64,000 bases of DNA from the NCBI RefSeq assembly GCF_004851605.1, contig NZ_CP031093.1:3720692-3784691 (forward strand), given 5' to 3'. The position numbers and the translations under genes were made by a program. Positions within the stretch are counted from its first letter, which is position 1. Each line of letters begins with the position of its first letter. Origin of the DNA: Hydrocarboniclastica marina. Lineage in GTDB: Bacteria > Pseudomonadota > Gammaproteobacteria > Pseudomonadales > Oleiphilaceae. A model generated the notes under the pieces. It was not told the origin of the DNA. It searched no databases and saw only the letters and a program-made list of their open reading frames with translations. This document shows positions 8,958 through 17,224 of this stretch, piece by piece.

Positions 8958-9494
8958 TCAGCGCTCCATCCAGGCCCGAAACTCTGAACGGAACGGTTTG
9001 GTCCGGCGCGAGAAATCCCGGCGGTTGGTGCCCGTAACCTCCGCAAAACGGGTTTTTGAAACAAAATCTTCAGAAAGTTCTCGACGTGCCGCTGAACTCG
9101 GTAGCGCCTCCCACAGCATGCGCAGCGCACCGGGCAAAAACCGCTCGTCGAGCCCAGCGCACAGGGTGCCAATCAACTCCAGTTGCGCGGACATGACGCT
9201 CAGCGGCGCCAGCTCATCTTGAGGTACAACTAACACCGCTATTTTCGTGTTCTCTGGTAATCTCTGCGCGAGATGAAGGCTACGCAGATTCGCCGCGCAG
9301 TAGTGAGCGCCATCCGATCCCCTGTAGACAATCGGTGGCGCCAATAGAAGTGCCATCTGGATTGCATCATGGCTCAACTCATTAATGGCCGCGTTTTTGC
9401 GAATGACATTAGCATGCGCTCGAGCTGTGCCGTAAATCTCTGGTGATAACGTCAGGCTTGTGCGTAATAGCTGTCGAATAGTCATCTGGAACAT
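8958..9494 (-). CDS. Small first gene of the recombinase trio
   Basis: A protein of about 178 residues with no motif I recognise. It is mostly helical in appearance, with Leu- and Ala-rich stretches and a basic C-terminus (TNRRDFSRRTKPFRSEF). It is translationally packed against the two large recombinases, with its stop one base from the next ATG, so it probably serves the same process as an accessory or DNA-binding subunit. An in-frame ATG at 9485 is an alternative start. The AT-rich region just upstream presumably holds its promoter and perhaps the attachment site. Confidence 0.55.
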   Translation of the reverse strand: MFQMTIRQLLRTSLTLSPEIYGTARAHANVIRKNAAINELSHDAIQMALLLAPPIVYRGSDGAHYCAANLRSLHLAQRLPENTKIAVLVVPQDELAPLSVMSAQLELIGTLCAGLDERFLPGALRMLWEALPSSAARRELSEDFVSKTRFAEVTGTNRRDFSRRTKPFRSEFRAWMER

Positions 9495-9859
9495 ATAGTG
9501 TCTCGTGTTAGGCCATCTCCTACAATAATAAATAGACCAAAGGTCGAAATAAAAGACTATTTTACTTCATTGTGTAACTGATACTTTAACTTTGATTAAA
9601 AGACAAGTAAACAGGAATAGCGGTCGAACTGTTAGTCACATATAAATACACCTTGGTCGGTGCATATATTCATATTGTATAATTTTTTTATTGTTTTAAA
9701 TCTGCTACTTAGCCGAATTCTACACGCCAATTCAAAACGGCGATTTTATACCATGATTTGATATAATAACTATCGCCCTTAGGTAAGTACCTGTGCTGCC
9801 GTGGTCATGCTAGGATAAAGTTAACTGGCTACCGCTAGCATGAACGGAGCAAATGCGAT
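9495..9859. other. AT-rich divergent intergenic region, possible island promoter/attachment region
   Basis: This 365-bp stretch is visibly richer in A and T than its surroundings, especially 9520-9700 (for example TATAATTTTTTTATTG near 9675). It separates the minus-strand recombinase trio from the plus-strand DUF2384/phosphoesterase pair, so it should hold promoters for both. No gene is visible. An attachment site or recombinase-binding sites could lie here, but I could not identify direct repeats by eye. Confidence 0.4.
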
Positions 9860-10153
9860 TTGGACGATAGAAAGCAGACAGACAGCAGGCTCTCTCAAGC
9901 TGTAGAGTTTCTGAATATCGGAAGTCTTGAGGAAATGGTTAACGGAGAAATTGATCAAGCGTCGAAGCTCGCGTTCCTCACTATATTTCGATCACTCGCC
10001 ATGCTCGTCGGAGGTGACAGGAAGGCGATGCGTCATTGGCTAGATACAGAGAATTCGGCATTTGGCGAGGCTCCCATCGAGCTCATCGTAAGGGGCGAAG
10101 GCCTGGATAGCGTTGTGGCCTACCTGGAGCGAATCCGGCATCCGCAGGGATAG
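9860..10153 (+). CDS. DUF2384 (MbcA/ParS/Xre-type) antitoxin-like protein
   Basis: A 97-residue protein; the frame opens with TTG at 9860 and I see no better upstream ATG. Residues 45-95 (AMLVGGDRKAMRHWLDTENSAFGEAPIELI, here shown only in part) match the toxin-binding domain of MbcA/ParS/Xre antitoxins, whose usual pattern is 'A..WL..PN..L.G..P.ELL.T..G...V...L.RI'. The N-terminal helix-turn-helix found in many members seems absent. Such antitoxins normally accompany RES-domain toxins. Here the next gene, 31 bp downstream, is a calcineurin-like phosphoesterase, so the pair may be a non-canonical toxin-antitoxin or defence unit. Confidence 0.65.
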   Translation: MDDRKQTDSRLSQAVEFLNIGSLEEMVNGEIDQASKLAFLTIFRSLAMLVGGDRKAMRHWLDTENSAFGEAPIELIVRGEGLDSVVAYLERIRHPQG

Positions 10154-10184
10154 TATTCAGTGGACGCTAACGGCGAGAAATTCA

Positions 10185-11024
10185 ATGCTCAAGTTTGCTT
10201 ATGCCTCAGATATACACCTGGGATTTTTCCCAGACACCGAGTTGCCGGCGCTGCACTGGCATCCTGATGCGCGAGTGATCTTGCTCGCCGGCGACATCAT
10301 GGACGGTATTCGCGCAAGCCACATCGATTGGGTTCTGAAAGCCTGTGAAGGCCGGGTGGGCCTAATGACGCTGGGCAATCACGAGCTATACAGGGGTCGA
10401 CGCGACAAAGCTGTCCGCGTTCTCAACGATGCCTTTCGTGGAAGCCACGTTTCTCTTCTCTTGAACGAGAGCGTAGTTGTCGAGGGGGTACGCATCGGTG
10501 GGACTGATCTTTGGACGGACTATAACCTGCACGGCGATCAGCTATCAGCACGAACGCAAGCCGAGCGGCAGATGAACGATTTCAGGAAAATACGCTATAA
10601 AGATCCAGCCGGGTGCTACCGAAAGCTACGGGCTCGCGACGTACTACAGTGGCATTCGGAAGGCCTCGAGTTCATTTCCGACCTGCTCAACGAGAGCCAG
10701 GAACCAGTTGTTTTAATGACGCACCACGCGCCGTCGCGGCAATCGATTCCGGCTGTCTACCGGAACGAGCCGCTATCCCCTGCTTTCGCATCAGACCTGG
10801 ATAGCGTTTTTGCAATTACGCGGCGACCGCCTGCGGTGGCGGTTCACGGCCACATTCATCAGACACAAGATCATGTGATGCCATGTGGAACAAGGGTTCT
10901 GGCTAACCCCTACGGCTATCACGGCGTTGAGCAGAATCCGCAGTTTAATCCTCGCAACCTCGTGAGCGTTGATGAGCACGGGGAAGTTAACGTGTTGGTT
11001 GCTGATAATGTTGCGCCCGATTGA
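10185..11024 (+). CDS. Calcineurin-like metallophosphoesterase
   Basis: A 279-residue protein. Start ATG at 10185 was chosen because GGCGAG lies about 8 bases upstream and the domain begins at once. The five metallophosphoesterase blocks are present: D-x-H (ASDIHLG, residues 9-11), GD (LLAGDIMDG), GNHE (LTLGNHELYRG), H (VVLMTHHAPS) and GHxH (AVHGHIHQTQ). These bind two metal ions and hydrolyse phosphodiesters or phosphomonoesters such as nucleotides, cyclic nucleotides or nucleic acid ends. There is no signal peptide, so it acts in the cytoplasm. It follows a DUF2384 antitoxin-like gene in an apparent two-gene operon, so a toxin or nucleotide-signal hydrolase role is possible but unproven. 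Confidence 0.8.
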   Translation: MLKFAYASDIHLGFFPDTELPALHWHPDARVILLAGDIMDGIRASHIDWVLKACEGRVGLMTLGNHELYRGRRDKAVRVLNDAFRGSHVSLLLNESVVVEGVRIGGTDLWTDYNLHGDQLSARTQAERQMNDFRKIRYKDPAGCYRKLRARDVLQWHSEGLEFISDLLNESQEPVVLMTHHAPSRQSIPAVYRNEPLSPAFASDLDSVFAITRRPPAVAVHGHIHQTQDHVMPCGTRVLANPYGYHGVEQNPQFNPRNLVSVDEHGEVNVLVADNVAPD

Positions 11025-11040
11025 GCATCCTTGGTAATGG

Positions 11041-11260
11041 CTGAGCGCCGCGGAAAATCGAGGCGCACTTTACAGAGAAGTTAACCGGCTGCCTGCTGAG
11101 CTGAAGAAAACGTCGCCCTGGGACCGATGAGGCGAGCTTGGCGGTCACAAGAAATTCACCGTTACTACCGATGTCCAAGTCTACTTCTGCGACCCTTAGA
11201 GTGCGTGGCAAAGAGGCAAAAATGAAAACGCCGAGCGCTTAGTACGTTAGCAGCTGGTCC
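11041..11260 (+). pseudogene. Decayed IS30-family transposase fragment
   Basis: Pieces of an IS30-type transposase can be read across frames and stops: RLPAELKKTSPWDR, then GGHKKFTVTTDVQVYFCDP, then SAWQRGKNENAERLVR. These match the IS30 consensus around 'TWDRG.E...HK...........YFCDP.SPWQRGTNENTN'. Several stops and frame changes interrupt it, and both the N-terminal and the extreme C-terminal parts are missing. It sits exactly at the junction between the mobile left end and the catabolic genes. Confidence 0.7.
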
Positions 11261-11286
11261 GATCCGTTGGACTCACCGTCTAGGCT

Positions 11287-11997
11287 TCATTCGGCCAGGG
11301 GTTCCAAGGCCTCCAACAATTGTGCGGAGCTGGCGACGCAGCCGAACAGCCCCCCCTGCATGGTGGTCATAGTCAGGCTGGCTTCGTAGTGTTTCTGTTC
11401 GGTCGCCATGGTTCCGTCACTGAGCATCAGGCATTCAAAGCCACGATCGCAGGCCTCTCGGAGCGTACTGTGTACACAGACGTCGGTAGTGAGCCCCGCG
11501 AGTATCAGGTGAGTAATACCGCAGGTCCGCAGAATGTGCTCGAAATCAGTAGCGTAGAAGGCTCCCTTGCCGGGCTTGTCGATTACCGGCTCTCCAAGGG
11601 CGGGCGTGAGTTCAGGGATGATTTCCGAGCCAGGTTCGCCACGGACCAGTAATTTGCCCAGCGGGCCCTCGCTGCCGATACCGTCGCAGACCTGTTGGCT
11701 TCGCCAGAGCTTTGGAGGCGATAGATCAACCAGTTCTGGACGGTGGCCCTCGCGGGTGTGGATGACCCACATGCCGGGCACACGGCGGGCTAGGTTCAGT
11801 ACCCGGCTAATCGGCTCAATGGTGTTGCGTGCTGGCCCGATGTCAATGCCCTGCGCATGCAAAAACCCCCCTTCACCGCAAAAATCACGTTGCATGTCAA
11901 TGATAATGAGCGCCACCTTCGCTGGAGCCACGTGGCTATCGTAAGGCCAGCGGTACGGATCGGCAGTGACACTAAACCTGTCGGTTGAAGTGTTCAT
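11287..11997 (-). CDS. Biuret hydrolase-like cysteine hydrolase (isochorismatase family)
   Basis: A 236-residue cytoplasmic hydrolase. The family triad is clear: Asp34 (IIIDMQRDF), Lys144 (DKPGKGAFY) and Cys174 (LTTDVCVHS). It closely resembles two other copies in this window (43300-44019 and 44026-44712); all three share the THTREGHRP-like segment (here [10 protein letters not shown]) and the KPGKG.FYATD motif found in biuret hydrolases (BiuH/TrtA), which split biuret to allophanate and ammonia. It lies 25 bp downstream of an 8-oxoguanine-deaminase-type amidohydrolase and a periplasmic binding protein on the same strand, so the three form one operon. Ureidoacrylate- or other ureide-hydrolase activity remains possible. 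Confidence 0.75.
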   Translation of the reverse strand: MNTSTDRFSVTADPYRWPYDSHVAPAKVALIIIDMQRDFCGEGGFLHAQGIDIGPARNTIEPISRVLNLARRVPGMWVIHTREGHRPELVDLSPPKLWRSQQVCDGIGSEGPLGKLLVRGEPGSEIIPELTPALGEPVIDKPGKGAFYATDFEHILRTCGITHLILAGLTTDVCVHSTLREACDRGFECLMLSDGTMATEQKHYEASLTMTTMQGGLFGCVASSAQLLEALEPLAE

Positions 11998-12022
11998 AGG
12001 ATTACCTGTGGTTTAGGAACAA

Positions 12023-13384
12023 TCAATGTAATCGGGTAACGGCTTCCGCCGCCAATGCCTGCAGGCGGTCCAGATCCAGACCTGGAATGGTGCCGTTGAC
12101 CACGCGGGGCGTCCCGTCCATGAGCAGATGGCGTACCTTTGCACTACCGCCAGCCACCACCGGGGCCACTGCTGGGTCGTGCAGCCCGAAGTAGCGGGGC
12201 TGCCCAAGGTCGTAGACAGCCAAATCTGCCGCCATACCCGGGGCAAGTACACCCACCCCCTCAAACCCGAGTACCTGGGCACCGCCGGCTGTGGCCCAAT
12301 GAATGACATCCTCGACTTTGGTAGCGTCGGGGCCGCCCAATGCGCGGTGTAGGAGCCATGCCATATGCACTTCCTGGATCATGTCCGCCGCTTCGTTGCC
12401 GGCAGCGCCATCGACTCCCAGCGATATCGGAATGCCGGCGGCGGCCATATTTGGCACACGTGCCATGCCGGAACCGAGCCTGCAATTGCTTTGCGGGCAG
12501 TGAGAGACGCCGGTCCCTGTTTGCGCCATCAGCCGCAGTTCCTCGTCGGTGGCATGCACCATATGGGCGAACCAGACATCGGGCCCCAGCCAATCGTGGC
12601 GTGCGCAGAATTCCACCGGAGTGCAGTTGTGACGTTCGCGGCAATGTGTCACATAGTCCTTCGTCTCGGAGAGATGGGTATGCAGGCGCAGGCCCATCGC
12701 GCGAGCTGCCTCGGCCAGGGGCCGCAGATCAGCAGGGCGGACTGAAAACGTTGGCGTGGTGGGAGCCATCACCACCTGGCGTAGCGGCCTGGGTCCGCGC
12801 TGGTGGTAGCGGGTGCTGAGGGTTTCTACCTCACGGATGACGCCGCCCACGGTTTCTGGCTTCATGGATTGGGGGAAATCATTCGGTCCGGGGACCAATG
12901 TGGCAGCGCCCCGGCAAACGACAAGACGCACCCCCAGTTCCTCGGCCACCTCAAACAGCGCAGCGGTTCCCTCGGCGCCAATACCGGGCGCATACACATA
13001 GTGATGATCGGCGCAGGTGGTTGTGCCTGAAAGCAGTAACTCAGCCAGGCCTACCGTCGCCGCAATGCGCACCAATTCGGGCGTCATCCGTTCCAGGCGA
13101 GGCTGAGGCACCGCACCAAGCCATTTCGACAGAGGCTGGTTGATGCCCCCAGGGATGCCTTTAAGAAGGCTCTGAAAAAGATGATGATGAGTGTTGATCC
13201 AGCCGGGGTAGACAACGCAGCCACGCGCGTCAAGGCGCTCATCGTCGGCATGCGGTGGGAGATCCTGACCCATTTCGGTAATTACGCCGTCACGCACACG
13301 AATATCCACCCGGCCGGCACGGGCCTCGGCACCTAGGTGACCAGTCATTACTGCTTCGGCATCATGGATCAAATACGCACTCAT
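12023..13384 (-). CDS. Amidohydrolase, 8-oxoguanine deaminase/AtzB type
   Basis: A 453-residue zinc amidohydrolase of the TrzN/AtzB/ATZ-family. The start at 13384 (MSAYLIHDAEAV) was chosen because the 56 upstream residues are low-quality sequence unlike the family. Metal ligands are visible: H66 and H68 (WINTHHHLFQSL), His in LHTHLSETKDY, His in FAHMVHATDEE, and Asp in GVDGAAGNE; SHCPQSNCRLGSG is the usual substrate-loop motif. Relatives deaminate 8-oxoguanine to urate or remove amino groups from s-triazines such as hydroxyatrazine. It sits between a binding-protein gene and a biuret hydrolase-like gene on the same strand, so a triazine-like substrate is as plausible as an oxidised purine. 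Confidence 0.8.
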   Translation of the reverse strand: MSAYLIHDAEAVMTGHLGAEARAGRVDIRVRDGVITEMGQDLPPHADDERLDARGCVVYPGWINTHHHLFQSLLKGIPGGINQPLSKWLGAVPQPRLERMTPELVRIAATVGLAELLLSGTTTCADHHYVYAPGIGAEGTAALFEVAEELGVRLVVCRGAATLVPGPNDFPQSMKPETVGGVIREVETLSTRYHQRGPRPLRQVVMAPTTPTFSVRPADLRPLAEAARAMGLRLHTHLSETKDYVTHCRERHNCTPVEFCARHDWLGPDVWFAHMVHATDEELRLMAQTGTGVSHCPQSNCRLGSGMARVPNMAAAGIPISLGVDGAAGNEAADMIQEVHMAWLLHRALGGPDATKVEDVIHWATAGGAQVLGFEGVGVLAPGMAADLAVYDLGQPRYFGLHDPAVAPVVAGGSAKVRHLLMDGTPRVVNGTIPGLDLDRLQALAAEAVTRLH

Positions 13385-13448
13385 AACTGCACCCATGGGC
13401 TCAATAGTTTGTTGAAATTCATGACGAGGTTCCGGTACTGCTGTAGGG

Positions 13449-14501
13449 CTAGTCGAAAATACGACGGAGGTTTGCTTCCGGCAGGAAGCTGGAGTCGAAC
13501 ACTGCCTCGGCCTCGGGCACGTTTCCAGACGGAAGCTCGTAGGCCAAGGCAACCTGATCGATCGTCCTTTGCAGGCGCTCCATGTTTACGTCGCCGATGC
13601 CATTCTCGCGCGTGGCGGGCGTATCGATGGTGCTCTCTATGGTGAGGTGTAGGCGACTTTGTTCGGTGGCTACATCAATTAGCGAGTCACGCTGACGCAC
13701 AAATTCGATGGAGGCATCCGGACTGGATATCACGTCCCTTAGTCCTCGGGTGTACGCTCGCAGGAATCCAGCAATGGCTTCGGGGTTGCTCTCGATCAGC
13801 CGGTCGCTGACGATAATGGCGTTGCCATACAGATTGGCCCCGTACTCAGGGTAAGGCATCACTACCAAGTCCTCGCGCCGAACCCCACGTGCTTCTAGGT
13901 TGATGATGCTGGAAAAAACGTAGCCGCTGATCGCATCCACGTCGCCCCGGATCAGAAGAGTTTCCCGTAGCGTTGGGTCTACTGTCTGCCAACTGACCGC
14001 ATCCGCGCTCAGACCGTTGGCTTCTGCAAACATCGGCCAGGCCCGGCGGGCCCCGTCGAAGGAGGGCGCCGCCAACGTTTTGCCGTCCAGATCCGAGGGG
14101 GTGCGAATGCCGCTGGATTTCAAAGCGATCACTGCAGCAGGGGAAGCATCATAGGTCATGAACACAGCCCGTAGCCGGGGTGAGTTCGGATTATTGGCCA
14201 GATATTCAACTAATGCGTTCACATCGCCAAAGCCCAGGTCATAGGCGCCAGCGGCAACCCGATTGATTGTGTTGCCCGAACCGGAACCGGAGTCGAAGGT
14301 CATGTCCAACCCTTCTTCCTTGAAATAGCCTTTGGCATCAGCCAGGAAGAATGGCGCCGTCGGCCCCTCGATTCGCCAGTCAAGCTGAAACGCGAGCTTG
14401 ACTGGTTCTTTAGCTATGGCTGATGTACTGAAAAAAACCGCGGTGGCGACAACGCCTAAGGTCATGGCGGCGAGTCGGAAAACTGTCGATCCGAAAAGCA
14501 T
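13449..14501 (-). CDS. ABC transporter substrate-binding protein, NMT1/THI5-like
   Basis: A 350-residue periplasmic protein with a Sec signal peptide ending near AIA-KEP (about residue 30). The mature start VKLAFQLDWRIEGPTAPFFLADAKGYF is the hallmark of SsuA/ThiY/NMT1-type binding proteins, which capture pyrimidine precursors, sulfonates, nitrate or similar small molecules. It shares clear similarity with the binding protein at 18370-19413 (both have 'FGDVN/FGDIN' and the C-terminal 'VFDSSFLP/VFDSRFLP'). It leads a minus-strand operon with an amidohydrolase and a biuret hydrolase-like gene but has no ATPase or permease of its own. It may use the transporter at 15585-17224, about 1.1 kb upstream. 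Confidence 0.85.
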   Translation of the reverse strand: MLFGSTVFRLAAMTLGVVATAVFFSTSAIAKEPVKLAFQLDWRIEGPTAPFFLADAKGYFKEEGLDMTFDSGSGSGNTINRVAAGAYDLGFGDVNALVEYLANNPNSPRLRAVFMTYDASPAAVIALKSSGIRTPSDLDGKTLAAPSFDGARRAWPMFAEANGLSADAVSWQTVDPTLRETLLIRGDVDAISGYVFSSIINLEARGVRREDLVVMPYPEYGANLYGNAIIVSDRLIESNPEAIAGFLRAYTRGLRDVISSPDASIEFVRQRDSLIDVATEQSRLHLTIESTIDTPATRENGIGDVNMERLQRTIDQVALAYELPSGNVPEAEAVFDSSFLPEANLRRIFD

Positions 14502-15179
14502 TATAAATCTCCTGTTGAGGCGATGGCGTCACCGTCCGGTAGCGCATGGTGTGTGCGGAAGATTGAAAGAGGCGCACCGTGAGTGACCGTTCGTGTTGAG
14601 GAGCTGGTGCCAGACCCGATTTCATTTCCAATTTAAGCGCCGATTAGTGAAGCTCACAAGCAACTATAATGAAGCACCCCGCTGTCATTTCGGCAGCGCT
14701 GCCCGGGCTCTCTTACCGCTATAGGACAGTCTGAAACGAGGTGCAATGCAAATAAGCCCCACCCCCCGGGGTGCCCCGAAGGGAGTGTGTAACCAATGAT
14801 TCTCCTCCGAGATATTTTGTGCTTGATAAAGCATCGATGACGCTCGCATTCGTCGGCCCTGTATTCTCCGAAACCGCACAGGAACCCACCATGATGAGGG
14901 TGTTGCCGTTCAACATTGGCGCCGCCGGGCAAAGGCGCCAAGGGAGGCGCCGCCTTTGCTGGAGGTCAGGGCCAGTGACTGGCAAAAACGTGCCACGTTT
15001 CACGATGCCGTTTTCGGATAATGCTGACCTCTGCGTCATGAGGTTATGTATAGCGGGGACTAGCGATTGGCGTCCAGCCAGCGGCCCAGTGGCGGGTGCT
15101 CCTCCTCGGGCATGCCGGTGGTGTTGCCGGGTGGGATGTAGTGGTGATCCAGCGTTGACTGACGCACTTTGTTCCGGTG
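14502..15179. other. Intergenic region without a recognisable gene
   Basis: About 680 bp between the binding-protein start at 14501 and the IS630 relic. It must hold the promoter of the minus-strand operon. A GC-rich palindromic stretch (CCCCACCCCCCGGGGTGCCCC, around 14757-14777) and repeated GGCGCC blocks (14919-14955) are visible. Frames of about 100 residues on both strands look non-coding. It is likely to be decayed mobile or duplicated DNA. Confidence 0.4.
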
Positions 15180-15560
15180 CTGAGTCAGCAGTTACAGGTC
15201 ATCAGTGCGCTGACCGCGGCGCCGGTCGCCACTGCCTGCCTGTCCGTGGCCGGAAGCTCTGCCCAGGGTGCGGGGCAAGGGCCCAGATCAGAGCAACGGT
15301 CATTGCAGGACAAGCAGGTGCGCGCGCTGAGACGGCCAGCAAGTTAGGGAAACGTTCTGAGCAGTTCCGGATGGCCGGGCTGGAAGCGCCGAGGAGTGGT
15401 CGTCTCCGCAGTATTGACGATGACAAAGTGACAGAGGTGATCAATAAAGCCCCTCATTTCAATCCCAAAGGTGCGACCCATTGGTCTTCCATCCTGATGG
15501 CCAAGGAAGCCAGGCTCAATGCCATGGCCATCAGCCGGAAATCGCCAAGCGTCTCCCCGA
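15180..15560 (+). pseudogene. Decayed IS630-family transposase fragment
   Basis: Reading 15320-15560 gives TASKLGKRSEQFRMAGLEAP and then RSIDDDKVTEVINK and THWSSILMAKEARLN. This is the N-terminal helix-turn-helix part of IS630 transposases, whose consensus reads 'W..RF...G..GL.D..R.GRPR.I....V..V......P..ATHWS...LA...GLS'. The catalytic DDE half is missing, the upstream part is garbled, and the fragment ends just before the ABC permease. It separates the cyanuric acid operon from the operon ending with the biuret hydrolase-like gene. Confidence 0.65.
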
Positions 15561-15584
15561 CCAATTATTGTCGAGTGCTTTCTG

Positions 15585-16364
15585 CTAATGTCGGTGAGCC
15601 CAGCCCGTGACGCGTTTCTCTAGCAGAGCCATGGAACCATACATGACCATGGCCATCGCACTGATCGCAACCAGGCCAGCAAACACCAGGGGCATCCGCA
15701 TTTGAGAGCCCGCCGACATCATGAGGTATCCGATGCCTTGATTGGACGCAACCGTTTCCGCAACCACGGTGCCGACAAATGCGAGTGTTATGGATATTTT
15801 TAATGCACCGAAGAAATGCGGCATTGAGCGTGGCAGGCCCACTTTGAGAAGCACGTCACGCTTCTTGGCGCCCAGCACGCGCAGCACGTCCTGAAGCTCC
15901 GGCTCCACTGTCGCCAGGCCTGTGCCGACGTTGACAACGATTGGAAAGAAGCTGATCAGAAAAGCGGTGATGATAGCCGGTACCGTGCCGATACCGAACC
16001 AGACAACCAATATGGGAACCACTGCCACTTTTGGAATGCTGTTAAACGCTACCAGCAATGGATAGCACGATCGATACATGAATTTGGAGGTGCCAATCAT
16101 GATGCCGAGAAGTAGACCAACAACCACACCTACGGCAAAGCCAATCACGGTGGTCCAGAAGGTTTGCCAAGCGTGCTTTCCGATCGTTCCTGAGTGTGCA
16201 AACAGTGCATCAAGCGTTGCGATGGGGCCAGGGAAAATGAACTCAGGCACATTAAAGAGACGTGTTGATGCCTCCCACAGCACGAGCAATAGAACGCCTG
16301 CGAACCAGGGGGCTAGGCTGTAACGAACGGATTGTGAAAGTTCCATTGCAGGTTTACCTCTCAT
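15585..16364 (-). CDS. ABC transporter permease, SsuC/TauC/NMT1 type
   Basis: A 259-residue inner-membrane permease with about six hydrophobic segments. The EAA loop is visible around residues 160-200 (ELQDVLRVLGAKKRDVLLKV...PHFFGALK), which docks the ATPase. The start ATG overlaps the stop of the ATPase gene; an in-frame ATG at 16346 is an alternative. It is the last gene of the operon of binding protein, cyanuric acid hydrolase, ATPase and permease, so it probably imports the substrate of the hydrolase or its precursor. Confidence 0.88.
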   Translation of the reverse strand: MRGKPAMELSQSVRYSLAPWFAGVLLLVLWEASTRLFNVPEFIFPGPIATLDALFAHSGTIGKHAWQTFWTTVIGFAVGVVVGLLLGIMIGTSKFMYRSCYPLLVAFNSIPKVAVVPILVVWFGIGTVPAIITAFLISFFPIVVNVGTGLATVEPELQDVLRVLGAKKRDVLLKVGLPRSMPHFFGALKISITLAFVGTVVAETVASNQGIGYLMMSAGSQMRMPLVFAGLVAISAMAMVMYGSMALLEKRVTGWAHRH

Positions 16365-17224
16365 TCTCGTATCGCACCGATTTTGGTGCGCAAAGACAAC
16401 ACCAGGTCAGCCAACGGTTTCTCGTATGTGGATTCCAGCGCGCGAGGGCGTGGGATATCAACTGAACGGGCCTCTAAGACTCTCCCGGGACGTTTGCTCA
16501 TGACATAAATCGTGTCCGCCAAAAAGGCAGCCTCTCGTAGATCATGGGTAACGAGTACGACGGTGAACTGTTGCTCTTGCCAGAGATCTCTCAGCATGCA
16601 CCAGAGCTCTTCACGGGTGAATGCATCCAGTGCTGCAAAAGGCTCGTCCAGCATCAACAGCTCTGGTTCGTGGATCAATGCGCGACAGATAGAAGCCCTC
16701 TGTTGCATGCCTCCGGAGAGTTCATAAGGTGCGCTGTGTTCATAACCCTCCAGGCCGACTATTGCCAGCAACCTGCGCGCCTTGTCCTCATACTCTTGGT
16801 AATGTTTACGAAGGCGGGAGCGATGCGGCTCGACGATCTCCAACGGCAGCATTACGTTTTTCAGAACGCTGCGCCACGGCAAAAGGTTCGAATTCTGAAA
16901 CGCCATGCCGGTGATTGACAGGGGACCAGTCACCTCTTTGCCATTTACAACAATGCCGCCACTGGTAGGTTGGCGAAGGCCTGTACAGAGCTTCATGAAC
17001 GTGGATTTACCGCAGCCGCTGGGACCAACAAAAGCGATGAATTCTCCGCGGCGGATGTTCAGAGTAATATCCTCAATGGCATTGCCTGTTTCGTCGTATG
17101 CGAGGCTGACATTGCGGAACTCTACCAGCGGTTTGTCCGGCCGTTTCTGCGGGTTTGACGTGGTCATTTGTTCTACAGCAAGTGCTGGCATAAAGTCTCC
17201 TAGCGATGCTATTTGTTTATTCAT
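16361..17224 (-). CDS. ABC transporter ATP-binding protein, SsuB/TauB type
   Basis: A 287-residue ATPase with Walker A (GPSGCGKST), Q-loop (AFQNSNLLPW), signature LSGGMQQRAS, Walker B (LLMLDEPFAALD) and the H-switch (LVTHDLREA). An N-terminal extension of about 30 residues precedes the domain. Its ATG overlaps the TAA of the cyanuric acid hydrolase gene by one base (TAATG), so the hydrolase and transporter are translationally linked. It energises the permease encoded just downstream. Confidence 0.9.
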   Translation of the reverse strand: MNKQIASLGDFMPALAVEQMTTSNPQKRPDKPLVEFRNVSLAYDETGNAIEDITLNIRRGEFIAFVGPSGCGKSTFMKLCTGLRQPTSGGIVVNGKEVTGPLSITGMAFQNSNLLPWRSVLKNVMLPLEIVEPHRSRLRKHYQEYEDKARRLLAIVGLEGYEHSAPYELSGGMQQRASICRALIHEPELLMLDEPFAALDAFTREELWCMLRDLWQEQQFTVVLVTHDLREAAFLADTIYVMSKRPGRVLEARSVDIPRPRALESTYEKPLADLVLSLRTKIGAIRE

